Positions 26,569-35,595 are shown, counted from the stretch's first letter. The stretch: DNA of 64,000 bases from CAYOLL01 sp964404765 [NCBI: uncultured Gemmatimonadota bacterium] (GCA_964404765.1 CAYOLL010000006.1:1-64000); one strand, 5' to 3'. The notes: a model not told the origin generated them from the sequence alone. Numbers and translations are program-made.

Positions 26569-27663
26569 TTAAAGGTTAATTTTTGCTGAAGAGACTCCTA
26601 TTGGAGTTATGGATCTTATTACTTCAACAATTGCCTGGGCGCTATGACCCGCGGCATTTTTCGACATGGCGGCAATCAGTTGCGGTCTAACCGCCATTAG
26701 CGCGTCAATGTCGTGAATTAAAGCGCTCGCCGTCAGGTTTTCTTCTTCCAGTATTAAGCTGTAACCTTGTTCGACAAACGAGCGGGCATTTAAAATCTGA
26801 TCGCCCCGGCTTGCTTTTTTCGAGAGCGGAATCAGCAGCGCCGGCTTTCGCAATGCCAACAGTTCAAACAACGTGTTTGCCCCGGCTCTGGAAATAACAG
26901 CATCACTCATGGCAAAAAAATCCGCCAGCTCGGCATTCACATATTCAAATTGGCAGTAGCCCGCCATATTGACCAGCGCACTGTCCATATTACCTTTGCC
27001 GCAAATATGGCAGATCTGAAAACGCTTCAATAATTCCGGCAGCGCCTGACGCAGCGCCAGATTGATTGCCTGCGCGCCCAGGCTGCCGCCAATCACCAGC
27101 AGCACGGGTTTGTCGGCGGTAAAATGGCAGGTCTGCCGTCCGCGTCCGACATTCCCGTCTAAAAGCGTTTCCCGCACCGGCGTTCCGGTCAAAACACGTT
27201 TAGCAGTCGGCAGGTGGCGGGCTGTTTCGAGAAAGGTGTAGCAGATTTTTTGGGCAAACGGCGCTGTTAGGCGATTGGCCAGGCCGGGCGTCATATCCGA
27301 TTCATGCGTTACCGCCGGCACCCGATTGAGCCAGGCGGCCACAATCACCGGCACGGACACAAAGCCGCCTTTGGCAAAAACGGCAACCGGCTTAAGGCGG
27401 CGCAACAGCCAAAAAGCCTGCCAGCAACCCAGCAGCACCCGAAAAAAATCAACAAAATTTTCCCATGAAAAGTAACGGCGCAACTTTCCCGCGCTAATCG
27501 ACGCATAAGGCAAACCAGTCGGCTCGATAATGGCGCGTTCGATGCCGTTGGCAGTGCCAATATAGTGCAAGTCATAACCCAGAGCCTGCAGGCGCGGAAT
27601 CAGCGCCAGATGCGGCGTTACATGGCCGGCAGAGCCGCCGCCGGTGAGAATAAGTCGATTCAT
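26569..27663 (-). CDS. murG: MurG: UDP-GlcNAc:lipid I N-acetylglucosaminyltransferase
   Basis: A 364-residue peripheral membrane glycosyltransferase that adds GlcNAc to lipid I to form lipid II, on the inner face of the cytoplasmic membrane. The N-terminal G-loop T-G-G-G-S-A-G-H-V-T-P-H is at residues 7-18, F-A-K-G-G-F-V-S-V-P near 95, H-E-S-D-M-T-P-G-L-A-N-R near 120, and the UDP-binding lobe has I-G-G-S-L-G-A-Q-A-I-N near 190 and S-R-A-G-A-N-T-L-F-E-L near 265. It belongs to the S-D-M-T-P (clostridial-type) subgroup rather than the Q-N-x-x-P-G proteobacterial one, and lies outside any dcw cluster. It starts 15 bases after prmA and closes the hrcA-grpE-dnaJ-prmA-murG series. Confidence 0.93.
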   Translation of the reverse strand: MNRLILTGGGSAGHVTPHLALIPRLQALGYDLHYIGTANGIERAIIEPTGLPYASISAGKLRRYFSWENFVDFFRVLLGCWQAFWLLRRLKPVAVFAKGGFVSVPVIVAAWLNRVPAVTHESDMTPGLANRLTAPFAQKICYTFLETARHLPTAKRVLTGTPVRETLLDGNVGRGRQTCHFTADKPVLLVIGGSLGAQAINLALRQALPELLKRFQICHICGKGNMDSALVNMAGYCQFEYVNAELADFFAMSDAVISRAGANTLFELLALRKPALLIPLSKKASRGDQILNARSFVEQGYSLILEEENLTASALIHDIDALMAVRPQLIAAMSKNAAGHSAQAIVEVIRSITPIGVSSAKINL

Positions 27664-27678
27664 GTGGATTTTGGACGG

Positions 27679-28596
27679 CTATTTTATGGATTTTTTGATA
27701 ACGGCCAGCAGCCATTCGTTTTTAGCGGCAGTTTGAATCACGTGAAAGCCATTCTCCTGCCAAAAACGGGTGATTTCGTCCTGATGCGTCAGCAGAATGC
27801 CGCTAAAAATACCGATGCTGTCCGGCTTGAAGAGCGGAATGACAGTCGGCCAAACTTCTTTAATAATATTGGTTTGCAGATTGCCGATGATGAGGTCAAA
27901 TGTCTCGGCCTGTCGCGAGGTTTCGGCGTCGGCATGAACCAGCTCGATGCGCCGGCATTTATTCTTTGTTAGATTTTCGGCGGCGGATTGAATGGCGTCA
28001 ATATCGTTGTCGATGGCCACAATCCGTGCCGCGCCCAGCTTTTCAGCGACCATGGCCAAAATAGCGGTGCCGGTGCCCAGGTCTATCACCGTTTGGCCGG
28101 GTTTAAGCTGCTGCTCCAGTGCTTGTACGCAGAGTTGGGTGGTTTCATGCTCGCCGGTGCCGAAGGCCATGGCCGGGTCAATTTCGATCACGATTTGATC
28201 GGGCCGGGCGGTATAAGTTTCCCAGGACGGTTGGATGACGATGCGCGCCGTCAATTCGCGGGTATGGAAATGCTTTTGCCAAGAGGTTGTCCAGTCCTCT
28301 GTGGCAATGGGTTGTATCGAAATGGCGGCGGCCCAATCATTTTGCGGGAGCAGGGCCAACTCTTCCAGGCGAGTTGCCAGTAGTTGCGCTTTTAGGGGTG
28401 CATCGGCCGCGGGAAAGTAGGCCACAATCTCCAATTCGTCCGCAAAACGGCTGCGCGGCGATGTGATTTCATCGCGTGTTTCGATGCCGTTGCTGGCCAA
28501 TTCCACTAACAGCGCCATCATGATGTCTTCAAAACCGGGCGGGGTGGCAATGTGCAACTCGGCCCAATCTGTCGTTAACGTCGGTTGTTGATTCAT
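27679..28596 (-). CDS. prmA: PrmA: ribosomal protein L11 methyltransferase
   Basis: A 305-residue cytoplasmic enzyme that trimethylates ribosomal protein L11 using S-adenosylmethionine. The N-terminal 100 residues are the L11-binding domain. The SAM site is visible as F-G-T-G-E-H-E-T-T near residue 145 and V-I-D-L-G-T-G-T-A-I-L-A near 168, with acidic I-D-N-D in motif II and a G-N-L-Q-T-N-I motif where the family usually has N-I-L. Gene order dnaJ-prmA is common in many bacteria. A palindromic element (28621-28682) separates it from dnaJ. Confidence 0.92.
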   Translation of the reverse strand: MNQQPTLTTDWAELHIATPPGFEDIMMALLVELASNGIETRDEITSPRSRFADELEIVAYFPAADAPLKAQLLATRLEELALLPQNDWAAAISIQPIATEDWTTSWQKHFHTRELTARIVIQPSWETYTARPDQIVIEIDPAMAFGTGEHETTQLCVQALEQQLKPGQTVIDLGTGTAILAMVAEKLGAARIVAIDNDIDAIQSAAENLTKNKCRRIELVHADAETSRQAETFDLIIGNLQTNIIKEVWPTVIPLFKPDSIGIFSGILLTHQDEITRFWQENGFHVIQTAAKNEWLLAVIKKSIK

Positions 28597-28620
28597 AATA
28601 TTTTAAATCCATTTAAAACC

Positions 28621-28682
28621 GGAGCAGCAAGCTTTAGCTGTAACTGCGTGTGATTCACAGGCAAACTAAAGTTTGCTACTCC
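28621..28682. repeat. Palindromic element, GGAGTAGCAAACT family
   Basis: GGAGCAGCAAGCTTTAGC on the left pairs with GCAAACTAAAGTTTGCTACTCC-type sequence on the right. It is a degraded copy of the element at 50634-50696. It lies between dnaJ and prmA. Confidence 0.7.
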
Positions 28683-28749
28683 ATTCAAAAAAAATAGCGA
28701 CCCAAGATTTATAGCGGCCGCTACATTAGGTGACTTGAAAATTTCGCCA

Positions 28750-29892
28750 TCAACCCCAAAAAGTGTCTTTAATTTTTTCAAATAAGCCACGTCCGCCTTT
28801 GGGGACGCCTTTGCCGGAAATTTTTGCCAGCTTTTCGAGCAGCTCTTTTTCGTCTTTTGACAAGCTTTGCGGCGTCCAGACCACGAGGCGAACCAATTGA
28901 TCTCCCTGATTGTAGCCATTCAGATCACGGATGCCTTTGCCGCGTAACCGCATAACTTTCCCTGATTGGACACCGGCCGGAATTTTCATGCTGACCGATC
29001 CATGCAGGGTGGGAACTTCTACTTCATCCCCCAGGGCAGCCTGACTAAACGAGACAGCCAATTCATACACAATATCGATTTGGTTTCGCTCAAACAGCTC
29101 ATGCTCGGTTTCTTCGATGACGACAATGACATCACCTGCGCCGCCGCCGCGTCGGCCTACATTTCCCTGGCTGCTTAGGGTCAAATAGTTGCCGGTTGAC
29201 ACGCCGGCCGGGATATTCACCGTAAGTATCTTTTCTTTGGTGACGCGACCCTCGCCGGAACAGGTCGGACAAGGCGACTCCACAAATTTCCCCTCGCCCT
29301 GACAGCGCCCGCACGCCGCAATATTGACAAACTGGCCGAAAACCGAACGTGAAACCTGCCGGACCTCTCCGCTGCCGCCACAAGCAGGACAGTTGACAAC
29401 TCTTGACGTTTCGCGCGCGCCGGTGCCGTGACAATCGTCGCAGCGATCCTGATAGCGGATTTTAATTTTCTTTTCTGCGCCAGTGGCGATTTCCTCAAGG
29501 CTCATGGGCAATTTGATCTGCAAATCAGCGCCGGGCTGCGGGCCGGAGCGCCGCCGTTGTCGATTGCCGCCAAATGATGCGCCGAAGCCCATGCCGCCAA
29601 AGATTTGTTGGAACAGATCAAATGGGTCTGTGCCGCCAAAGCCGCTGTTGCTGCTGGCCGAGCCGGACACCCCGGCGTGTCCATACTGATCATAGCGGGC
29701 GCGCTTGCCGTCATCGCTTAGAATCTCGTAAGCTTCGCTGACTTGTTTAAATTTGGCTTCGGCTTCTTTGTTGTCGGGATTGCGGTCAGGGTGGTATTGC
29801 AAGGCCAGTTTGCGATATGCTTTTTTAATTTCTTCTTTATTGGCTGAGCGCTCTACACCCAGCAATTCGTAAAAGTCCGCTTTTTGTGTCAT
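28750..29892 (-). CDS. dnaJ: DnaJ chaperone
   Basis: A 380-residue co-chaperone of DnaK (ATG at 29892; a TTG six codons upstream is less likely). The J-domain at residues 1-70 has Y-H-P-D-R-N. A G/F-rich segment follows (S-N-S-G-F-G-G ... G-A-S-F-G-G). The four zinc repeats are [24 protein letters not shown] and C-P-T-C-S-G-E-G, then the substrate-binding C-terminal domains. All expected motifs are intact. It is in the order hrcA-grpE-dnaJ, as in many phyla, but dnaK is absent from the window. Confidence 0.96.
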   Translation of the reverse strand: MTQKADFYELLGVERSANKEEIKKAYRKLALQYHPDRNPDNKEAEAKFKQVSEAYEILSDDGKRARYDQYGHAGVSGSASSNSGFGGTDPFDLFQQIFGGMGFGASFGGNRQRRRSGPQPGADLQIKLPMSLEEIATGAEKKIKIRYQDRCDDCHGTGARETSRVVNCPACGGSGEVRQVSRSVFGQFVNIAACGRCQGEGKFVESPCPTCSGEGRVTKEKILTVNIPAGVSTGNYLTLSSQGNVGRRGGGAGDVIVVIEETEHELFERNQIDIVYELAVSFSQAALGDEVEVPTLHGSVSMKIPAGVQSGKVMRLRGKGIRDLNGYNQGDQLVRLVVWTPQSLSKDEKELLEKLAKISGKGVPKGGRGLFEKIKDTFWG

Positions 29893-29989
29893 AACTTGTT
29901 GTTCACTCAAAGTTTAAAATTTGGATTAGACTCCGCTATGAACTGCGGAAGGCTGCAAAATTCCCAATCAAAGTCCGAAGTCGAAGGGG

Positions 29990-30574
29990 CTATGCTGCTT
30001 TGGCGACGGTTACGCGGGCCGGGCGCAAAATACGGTCTTGAATCATGTAGCCTTTTTGGACGATATCCACAACGGTATTTTCCGGTTGGTCAGATTGAAC
30101 CTGCATAATCGCCTCATGCAGTTCCGGATTAAAGGATTGGCCTTTGGCCTCAATTTCCTTGATGCCGCGCCTTGCCAGAACGTCGTTAAGCTGTTGTTGA
30201 ATCAGCTTAACGCCTTTGACAAAATTATCCATATTGGTGACATTGCCGCTCATATTCATGGCGCGATCAAAGTTGTCGGCTACTTCTAAAAAATCGGTTA
30301 AAATACCATCTGTTGTCATCCGGATTGCTGTCTGACGTTCCTTAAGCGCACGTTTATTGGTATTATCCGTTTCAGCCAGGGCGCGCAAATATTTATCTTT
30401 CAATTCGACAACCTCTTTTTCTAATGTAGTAGTGCGTTCTTCCGGCGTGGGCGCTGGCTTCTCGACGACTGTTTCCGGTGCGGCTACCGTCACCGGTGAA
30501 ATTTCTTCCGTGAGTTCCGGGGTGGAAGCTTCTTGTTCGGTTACTACTTCCGGGGTAACATTTTCGGTGTTCAT
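29990..30574 (-). CDS. grpE: GrpE nucleotide-exchange factor
   Basis: A 194-residue exchange factor for DnaK (start taken as M-N-T-E-N at 30574 with GGAG eleven bases upstream; ATG codons nine and 45 bases earlier are open alternatives). An acidic, low-complexity N-terminus (residues 1-50) is followed by a long coiled coil (K-E-V-V-E-L-K-D-K-Y-L-R-A-L-A-E-T-D-N) and the beta-wing domain (F-N-P-E-L-H-E-A-I ... V-V-D-I-V-Q-K-G-Y-M-I-Q-D-R-I-L-R-P-A-R-V-T-V). All landmark residues of the family are present. It sits between hrcA and dnaJ. Confidence 0.95.
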   Translation of the reverse strand: MNTENVTPEVVTEQEASTPELTEEISPVTVAAPETVVEKPAPTPEERTTTLEKEVVELKDKYLRALAETDNTNKRALKERQTAIRMTTDGILTDFLEVADNFDRAMNMSGNVTNMDNFVKGVKLIQQQLNDVLARRGIKEIEAKGQSFNPELHEAIMQVQSDQPENTVVDIVQKGYMIQDRILRPARVTVAKAA

Positions 30575-30623
30575 TCGATGCATTGCTCCAGGTTCAAGGT
30601 AAAACGACGACTTACGCATTCAG

Positions 30624-30751
30624 GATTATTTGGTTCATGGCACAAGTTTGTGGAAATCCAACCTTGCGAAAGCTTAAGTGCACAAAACATGCGGGTTTCA
30701 AATTAAGCCTTCGCAAGGTTTCACCATCTTAGTCCCATGAACCGATTATTT
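30624..30751. mobile_element. MITE-like palindromic element with 8-bp target duplication
   Basis: The element is 30632-30743 (112 bp), with outer arms GGTTCATGG and CCATGAACC and inner cores AACCTTGCGAAAGCTT and AAGCCTTCGCAAGGTT. It is framed directly by GATTATTT on both sides (30624-30631 and 30744-30751), a perfect 8-bp direct repeat as left by insertion. It has no gene of its own. It lies between hrcA and grpE. Its left arm continues as CACAAGTTTGTGGA, shared with the element at 31930. Confidence 0.85.
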
Positions 30752-30824
30752 TTAGCAGAAAAGGTATTTTTTGCCCAAACGTCCCCGGCGCTTCTCTGGT
30801 TTTATAAAGGCATATTTGATTGCG

Positions 30825-31871
30825 TTAGCCTTGTTCGTGCGTCGATTCAATTGCCTCTTCCAGATATTTGGCCGTATAGCGCACCAGTGAAATCAGCCGG
30901 GCGTACGACATGCGGGTCGGGCCGACCACGCTGATGACCCCGCTGGTGCTGCCAACCGAGTATGGCGCGGCAACCATGCTGCATTCGCGCAAGCGATGTT
31001 CTTTATTTTCATGCCCGATAATAATCGTTACGTCCTGGGTGTTGCCTTCGACCATTTTTAAAATATGGGTCAGGTGGGTGCGTTCTTCCAGTAGTTCGAT
31101 GATGGATTTAAGCCGGGTCATGTCCAGAAATTCGGGCTGATTCAGCAAATTGGATGTTCCGCCATATTGCAATTGCGAAAGCTGGTCATTAAACTGGAAG
31201 ACCATTTCGGCCCGGTCGGCAATCAGGCTGATTAGTTTTGGGGCTTCGCTGCCGACATCTGCCATTCGGGTGCGTATGGATGTGCGGATAGCGCTGATTT
31301 TAAGGCCGTGCAGACGTTGATTCAGGAGCTCGGCGGTTTCGATAATTTCATCTTCAGCCAGATCGGCCAATACTTCCATGACAACTGTTTTAAATAAGCG
31401 CGATTGCAAGGTCAGGATGGCCATCACGCGGTTGTCCGTCATGCGGAAAAGCTTGATGTTATCAAACACACCGTCTTCAAAGCTGGGCGCTAAAATGACG
31501 CCCAACTGATGTGAGACGCCGGCGACAACTTCCGCAGCCTGGTTAAGGATGGATTCCATGGACATTTCTTTGCGCATCAGCCTGCGCCGAATGGCCATTG
31601 TTTCCGCCGATGTCAGTGGATTGGGTTGCATGAGCTCGGTAACGTAAATACGATAGCCGGCATCGGTTGGAATACGTCCGGCCGATGTGTGTGGCTGGGT
31701 TATCAGGCCCTTTTCTTCCAAATCCAGCATGGTATTGCGGATGGTTGCCGCCGAGATGCCCAAATCAAAATCTTTGGTTAGCGTTCGGGAGCCGATGGGC
31801 TCCTTGCGATTTACATAGTCGAGCACAACGGCGGTTAAAACAGCTTTTTCACGTTCGTTTAATGACACCAT
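30825..31871 (-). CDS. hrcA: HrcA heat-shock repressor
   Basis: A 348-residue transcription repressor of chaperone genes that normally binds the CIRCE operator. ATG at 31871 (M-V-S-L-N-E-R-E-K-A-V-L); the longer frame upstream is not expected to be translated. The N-terminal winged helix has S-A-A-T-I-R-N-T-M-L-D-L-E, H-T-S-A-G-R-I-P-T-D-A-G-Y-R near residue 70, a GAF-like middle domain and the C-terminal G-P-T-R-M-S-Y motif. I found no CIRCE sequence (TTAGCACTC-N9-GAGTGCTAA) in front of this gene, grpE or dnaJ. A palindromic element lies just upstream (31930-32074). Confidence 0.95.
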   Translation of the reverse strand: MVSLNEREKAVLTAVVLDYVNRKEPIGSRTLTKDFDLGISAATIRNTMLDLEEKGLITQPHTSAGRIPTDAGYRIYVTELMQPNPLTSAETMAIRRRLMRKEMSMESILNQAAEVVAGVSHQLGVILAPSFEDGVFDNIKLFRMTDNRVMAILTLQSRLFKTVVMEVLADLAEDEIIETAELLNQRLHGLKISAIRTSIRTRMADVGSEAPKLISLIADRAEMVFQFNDQLSQLQYGGTSNLLNQPEFLDMTRLKSIIELLEERTHLTHILKMVEGNTQDVTIIIGHENKEHRLRECSMVAAPYSVGSTSGVISVVGPTRMSYARLISLVRYTAKYLEEAIESTHEQG

Positions 31872-31921
31872 TTTTTTAGCAACGATCACTTTAGTGTAAA
31901 TTATGCCCGTAAAAAATATTA

Positions 31922-32082
31922 CAATTTGTGGCTCATGGAACAAGTTTGTGGAAACGCCACGCCAGACCCTTAGGGTTTATCACCCGGCAAAGTACAAAAC
32001 CGCAAATTTTCTGGATCGCCGGAACGAAAACCCTAAAGGTCTTTCATTATGTCCACAAACTTGGACGAAGAGCCGGATTTGT
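31922..32082. mobile_element. MITE-like palindromic element, arms shared with 30632 element
   Basis: The element spans 31930-32074, from GGCTC to GAGCC; inner arms CAAGTTTGTGGA and TCCACAAACTTG are perfect. Its inner cores are AGACCCTTAGGGTTT and AAACCCTAAAGGTCT. It is flanked by CAATTTGT and GGATTTGT (six of eight identical), a weathered 8-bp target duplication. Outer arms are like those of the 30632 element but the core is entirely different. Confidence 0.75.
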
Positions 32083-32125
32083 TGGGCTGCAAAATCAATT
32101 ACAGCCACAAAAATAAGATGTTCCG

Positions 32126-33253
32126 TCAATGCATTTCCGCCAGTCCGGTGAGCAGCGCCTCATGCCATAGTTTCTGTTCGTCCGGCGCGGCTTGCTGCAG
32201 GTACTCCTGCATCACCTGCAAGTACATCCCTTCCGGTGAGTTTTCGATTGCTTTTTGCAGTAAAGCCTCGCCGCATTGGACTTGTTGATGATCAAGCTGC
32301 AGATGGAAGAAGAGTGACGCAAATTGGTCGGCAAGTCCGGCTAATTCGACTAACTCGGTCGTCATTTTGACGATACCGGTCAGCTTCATGGCCAACAGCG
32401 TTTTTTCGTTGGCGGATTGCCGTAGTTTCTGAACGATACCACTGACGGAGTCAACGCTGAGGTCGGCGGTATCGAGGCGAATTTCGCGCTGATTGATGAC
32501 GATGGGCGTAATTTCGGCCTGTCGCGTGTCGTCAAAGCGAATGTAGAGGCAATGGCGTGGGCCGGCCTCCTGAGGATGAAAGCGTAAACCTTCCGGCGAG
32601 CCGGTGTAATAGGCCGGGAAATTTGTATTGCATTTGGCCAGGCTATGAAAATGCCCGAGTGCGGCATAATCCAGCCCGGTTTGATCGAGCTCGCTTTCGG
32701 AAAAAGGGTAGTAGCCCTGCGCATGTTCCAGAGCGATAGCGCCACATGAGCCATGAATCAGGATAAGATGAATTCCGGCTAAATCCGCTTTTTGAAAGCC
32801 GGCCAAAGGCGAGCTATGCTGCTGTTCTTTCACATAGCCGCGTCCGTAGACATGCAGGGGAAAATCGCCAATCAAACAGGTTCTGCGGCTAATATCCGGC
32901 GATGTAAATACATGAACACCAGGCAGTTCGGTCAAAATCTTGGCTGCGGGTGTCGATTCGCTTAACCAGTCATCATGGTTGCCCGGGGTAATAAAAATTT
33001 CGCCGCCTGTTTGGGTAAAACGCTCAAACTCCTGCCGCACCCACTCGACCAGACCTAATCCCGGCGCTTTCGCATGAAATATGTCGCCCGGAATTAAGAT
33101 CGCATGGACCGTTTTGGCGATGGCCAGATCAATGATTTTATGAAAGGTTTCTTTCAGATCATTTTGGCGCTGACGATTGCGCTCATCGGACATTTGGGCG
33201 AAGGTTTTGCCCAAATGATTGTCGGAAAACTGCAGGAGTTTCAGCTCGGCCAT
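32126..33253 (-). CDS. Mre11/SbcD-like DNA repair metallophosphoesterase
   Basis: A 375-residue nuclease of the calcineurin-like phosphoesterase fold. ATG at 33253; the open frame extends 18 codons further to a GTG without support. The five metal-binding motifs appear in order: F-S-D-N-H-L-G (residues 9-15), I-P-G-D-I-F-H near 57, T-P-G-N-H-D-D near 97, L-I-H-G-S near 170 and L-G-H-F-H near 207. Mre11/SbcD proteins process DNA ends with the SMC-like ATPase Rad50/SbcC, but no such gene is next to it. The C-terminal 120 residues are helical and unassigned. Confidence 0.88.
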   Translation of the reverse strand: MAELKLLQFSDNHLGKTFAQMSDERNRQRQNDLKETFHKIIDLAIAKTVHAILIPGDIFHAKAPGLGLVEWVRQEFERFTQTGGEIFITPGNHDDWLSESTPAAKILTELPGVHVFTSPDISRRTCLIGDFPLHVYGRGYVKEQQHSSPLAGFQKADLAGIHLILIHGSCGAIALEHAQGYYPFSESELDQTGLDYAALGHFHSLAKCNTNFPAYYTGSPEGLRFHPQEAGPRHCLYIRFDDTRQAEITPIVINQREIRLDTADLSVDSVSGIVQKLRQSANEKTLLAMKLTGIVKMTTELVELAGLADQFASLFFHLQLDHQQVQCGEALLQKAIENSPEGMYLQVMQEYLQQAAPDEQKLWHEALLTGLAEMH

Positions 33254-33505
33254 TTGTATCCAATTGTCATGATGATTATGAAAAGAGTGAACGGGAATTT
33301 TCGCCACGGCAAATTAAGTGAATTTTGATGGAGTGTCAATAGGAATTCATCGCTCATAATTTAGTTGCGCCGTCATTTGATATATCTTTTGCCTGAAAAC
33401 ATCAGCAGCGCTCTGCGTAAAATAGGATGCCAATCGCCGCCTGATTTGGTGGCTTTGGGTAAGGTTTGGCGGTAGCAGGTGGGTTTGCGGCGCTGTTGAT
33501 TTTAC
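33254..33505. other. Divergent intergenic region
   Basis: About 250 bases between the Mre11-like gene and the icd promoter. No gene or strong repeat seen. Confidence 0.4.
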
Positions 33506-33534
33506 TTGACTTTGACCGGCAGGCAGGCTACCAT
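33506..33534 (+). promoter_or_regulatory. Sigma-70-type promoter of icd
   Basis: TTGACT at 33506-33511, 17-base spacer, TACCAT at 33529-33534, about 58 bases ahead of the icd start. Confidence 0.55.
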
Positions 33535-33592
33535 TTCTATGTGGTTAGATGTTCATCATTCTTACCGATTCAACTCAAAAGGAGATTTTACG

Positions 33593-35002
33593 ATGTCCGA
33601 AAAGCTGCAAGTCCCGAAAGACGGGGCAAAAATCAGCACACAAAACGGCAAACTGTCTGTTCCCGACAATCCGATTATGCCCTTCATCCGTGGCGATGGC
33701 ACGGGCCCTGATATCTGGGCTGCTTCCGTGCGCGTCTTTGATGCTGTTGTGGCCAAATGTTATGGCGGCAAGCGCAAGATTCACTGGCTGGAAGTGGAGG
33801 CCGGCGAGTCATCTTTCCGTAAATCCGGGGATTGGCTGCCGCAGGAAACCGTTGATGCTTTTGCCGAATATCTGGTTGGTATCAAAGGCCCGTTGACCAC
33901 GCCGGTCGGCAAGGGTATTCGCTCACTCAATGTGGCGCTGCGGCAAATGCTGGATTTGTACGCTTGCGTTCGGCCGGTTAAGTATTTTACCGGTGTGCCG
34001 TCACCGGTCAAGCGTCCGGAAAAAGTGGACATGGTTATTTTTCGGGAAAATACGGAAGACATTTATGCCGGTATTGATTATCAGGCCGGATCGCCGGAAG
34101 CGGTCAAGCTGCTTAATTTTATTAAGGAGCACATGCCAAAGGATTTTAAGAAAGTGCGCTTTGGCGCAGAGGCGATAGAGTCGGTCGGCGTTGGCGTCAA
34201 GCCGATTTCCAGGCCGGGCACCGAGCGTTTGATGCGGGCGGCGATTGAATACGCGTTGCGTTTTCAGCGCAAGAGCGTAACGCTGGTGCATAAAGGCAAT
34301 ATTATGAAGTTCACCGAAGGCGCTTTTCGCGATTGGGGCTATGCTTTGGCCATCAATGAGTTTCGCAGCCAGATCATTACCCAACGCGAATCCTGGATTA
34401 TTGACAATAAAGATAAAACCCCAGCCATCGGCACGGAAGAAAACGCCAAAGCGGTAGATCCCGGTTACGATATGATGACTGATGAACAGCAGGCCGATAT
34501 CCGCAAGGAAGTGGAAAAGACGCTGGAATTGATGCCCACGCACGGCGGCGGCAAGTGGAAAAAGATGCTGATGGTCAAAGATTCCATAGCCGACATCACT
34601 TTGCAGCAAGTCCTGACCCGGCCCGATGAGTTTGATATTATCGCCACGCTCAACCTGAACGGCGATTATCTCAGCGATGCTTTGGCGGCGCAGGTCGGCG
34701 GCATCGGCATTGCGCCGGGCGGAAACGTTAACTATGTCAGCGGCCATGCCATTTTTGAAGCTACGCACGGCACTGCGCCCAAGTATGCTAATCTGGACAA
34801 AGTCAATCCCGGGTCGGTGATTTTAAGCGGTGAAATGATGTTGCGCTATATGGGTTGGGTCGAAGCGGCAGACATGATTATTTCGGCGCTGGAAAAGACG
34901 ATCAGTCAAAAGACGGTGACCTACGACTTTGCCCGGCTGATGGAAGGGGCGAAGGAGCTGAAGTGCAGCGAGTTTGCCGACGCGATTATCGCCAACATGT
35001 GA
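33593..35002 (+). CDS. icd: NADP-dependent isocitrate dehydrogenase
   Basis: A 469-residue cytosolic enzyme of the citric acid cycle: isocitrate + NADP to 2-oxoglutarate + CO2 + NADPH. The start is the ATG at 33593 with AAAAGGAG nine bases upstream; the open frame extends 29 codons further without reason. It is of the E. coli type: Ser111 in [11 protein letters not shown] is the isocitrate-binding residue that AceK phosphorylates in E. coli. NADP specificity is shown by K-Y in H-G-T-A-P-K-Y, V in D-K-V-N-P-G, and Y and R in V-T-Y-D-F-A-R-L. It is about 50 residues longer than the E. coli enzyme, through an acidic insert around residues 280-335. A palindromic element begins six bases after the stop. 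Confidence 0.97.
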   Translation: MSEKLQVPKDGAKISTQNGKLSVPDNPIMPFIRGDGTGPDIWAASVRVFDAVVAKCYGGKRKIHWLEVEAGESSFRKSGDWLPQETVDAFAEYLVGIKGPLTTPVGKGIRSLNVALRQMLDLYACVRPVKYFTGVPSPVKRPEKVDMVIFRENTEDIYAGIDYQAGSPEAVKLLNFIKEHMPKDFKKVRFGAEAIESVGVGVKPISRPGTERLMRAAIEYALRFQRKSVTLVHKGNIMKFTEGAFRDWGYALAINEFRSQIITQRESWIIDNKDKTPAIGTEENAKAVDPGYDMMTDEQQADIRKEVEKTLELMPTHGGGKWKKMLMVKDSIADITLQQVLTRPDEFDIIATLNLNGDYLSDALAAQVGGIGIAPGGNVNYVSGHAIFEATHGTAPKYANLDKVNPGSVILSGEMMLRYMGWVEAADMIISALEKTISQKTVTYDFARLMEGAKELKCSEFADAIIANM

Positions 35003-35162
35003 TTTTATGTACTAGTCAACAACCTCTTGAACACTTCCACAGTTTTGATCGGATGTCATTCTGAAGGAATCTTTTAACGGGGTTTGTACAAGCTTGCAAA
35101 AAGATTCCTTCGGAATGACAGTGTTCGACAGGTCGTTGACTAGTACACAATATGTGATTTTA
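34997..35162. mobile_element. MITE-like palindromic element at the icd stop codon
   Basis: Outer arms TGTACTAGTCAAC and GTTGACTAGTACA (35008-35020, 35135-35147) are perfect; inner cores TGTCATTCTGAAGGAATC and GATTCCTTCGGAATGACA pair within. ATGTGATTTTA occurs at 34997-35007 and again at 35152-35162, an 11-bp direct repeat that includes the icd stop codon, as expected if an insertion duplicated the target. The hairpin may now serve as the icd terminator. Confidence 0.8.
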
Positions 35163-35174
35163 AGGGTGGGTGGG

Positions 35175-35209
35175 GTAATGGAGTGATGAAAGGTCTATCA
35201 CTCCATTAC
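35175..35209. repeat. Short inverted repeat GTAATGGAGTGAT / ATCACTCCATTAC
   Basis: A perfect 13-base inverted repeat with a 9-base loop. The same ACTCCATTAC motif recurs at 44584-44602. Confidence 0.75.
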
Positions 35210-35292
35210 TCATCGGCGAAGCCCGATTGTTTAGGAGGCGTGGATTGAGTTGCATCAGGATGAGTTGCTGGTAATAAAAGAGGTAATAAAAT

Positions 35293-35595
35293 ATGAACCC
35301 GCGTGTCAAGTCGGTATCACCCACAGATAATTATAAACTCGTGCTTGTTTTTACAAACGGACAAAGCGGCATTTATGACTGCTCCCATTTACTCGACTTT
35401 GGCGTTTTTAAAGAGCTGAAGGATAAAAATTATTTCGGCCAGGTCAAGGCGGTTGACGGCACGGTGTCTTGGCCGCATGAACAGGATATTTGCCCTGATA
35501 CACTTTACCTGGATTCGGTTAAAGCACCCGCCAAAAACAAGCCCCGTCGAAGCAATGTGGAAACCGCAAAAAGGGTTCCGGCGATGTCCCGCTAA
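35293..35595 (+). CDS. DUF2442 family protein
   Basis: A 100-residue cytoplasmic protein. It has the DUF2442 layout: V-K-S-V-S-P-T-D-N-Y-K-L-V-L-V-F-T-N-G, then F-K-E-L-K-D-K-N-Y-F-G-Q-V and T-V-S-W-P-H-E-Q-D-I-C-P-D-T-L-Y. Members often pair with DUF4160 proteins and have been proposed as parts of toxin-antitoxin-like modules, but no partner is adjacent here. The C-terminal 25 residues are basic and look disordered. Function unknown. Confidence 0.8.
   Translation: MNPRVKSVSPTDNYKLVLVFTNGQSGIYDCSHLLDFGVFKELKDKNYFGQVKAVDGTVSWPHEQDICPDTLYLDSVKAPAKNKPRRSNVETAKRVPAMSR

Noticed and set aside
31872-31929. Possible CIRCE operator before hrcA
   Set aside because: TTAGCA is present but not followed by the required CTC-N9-GAGTGCTAA.
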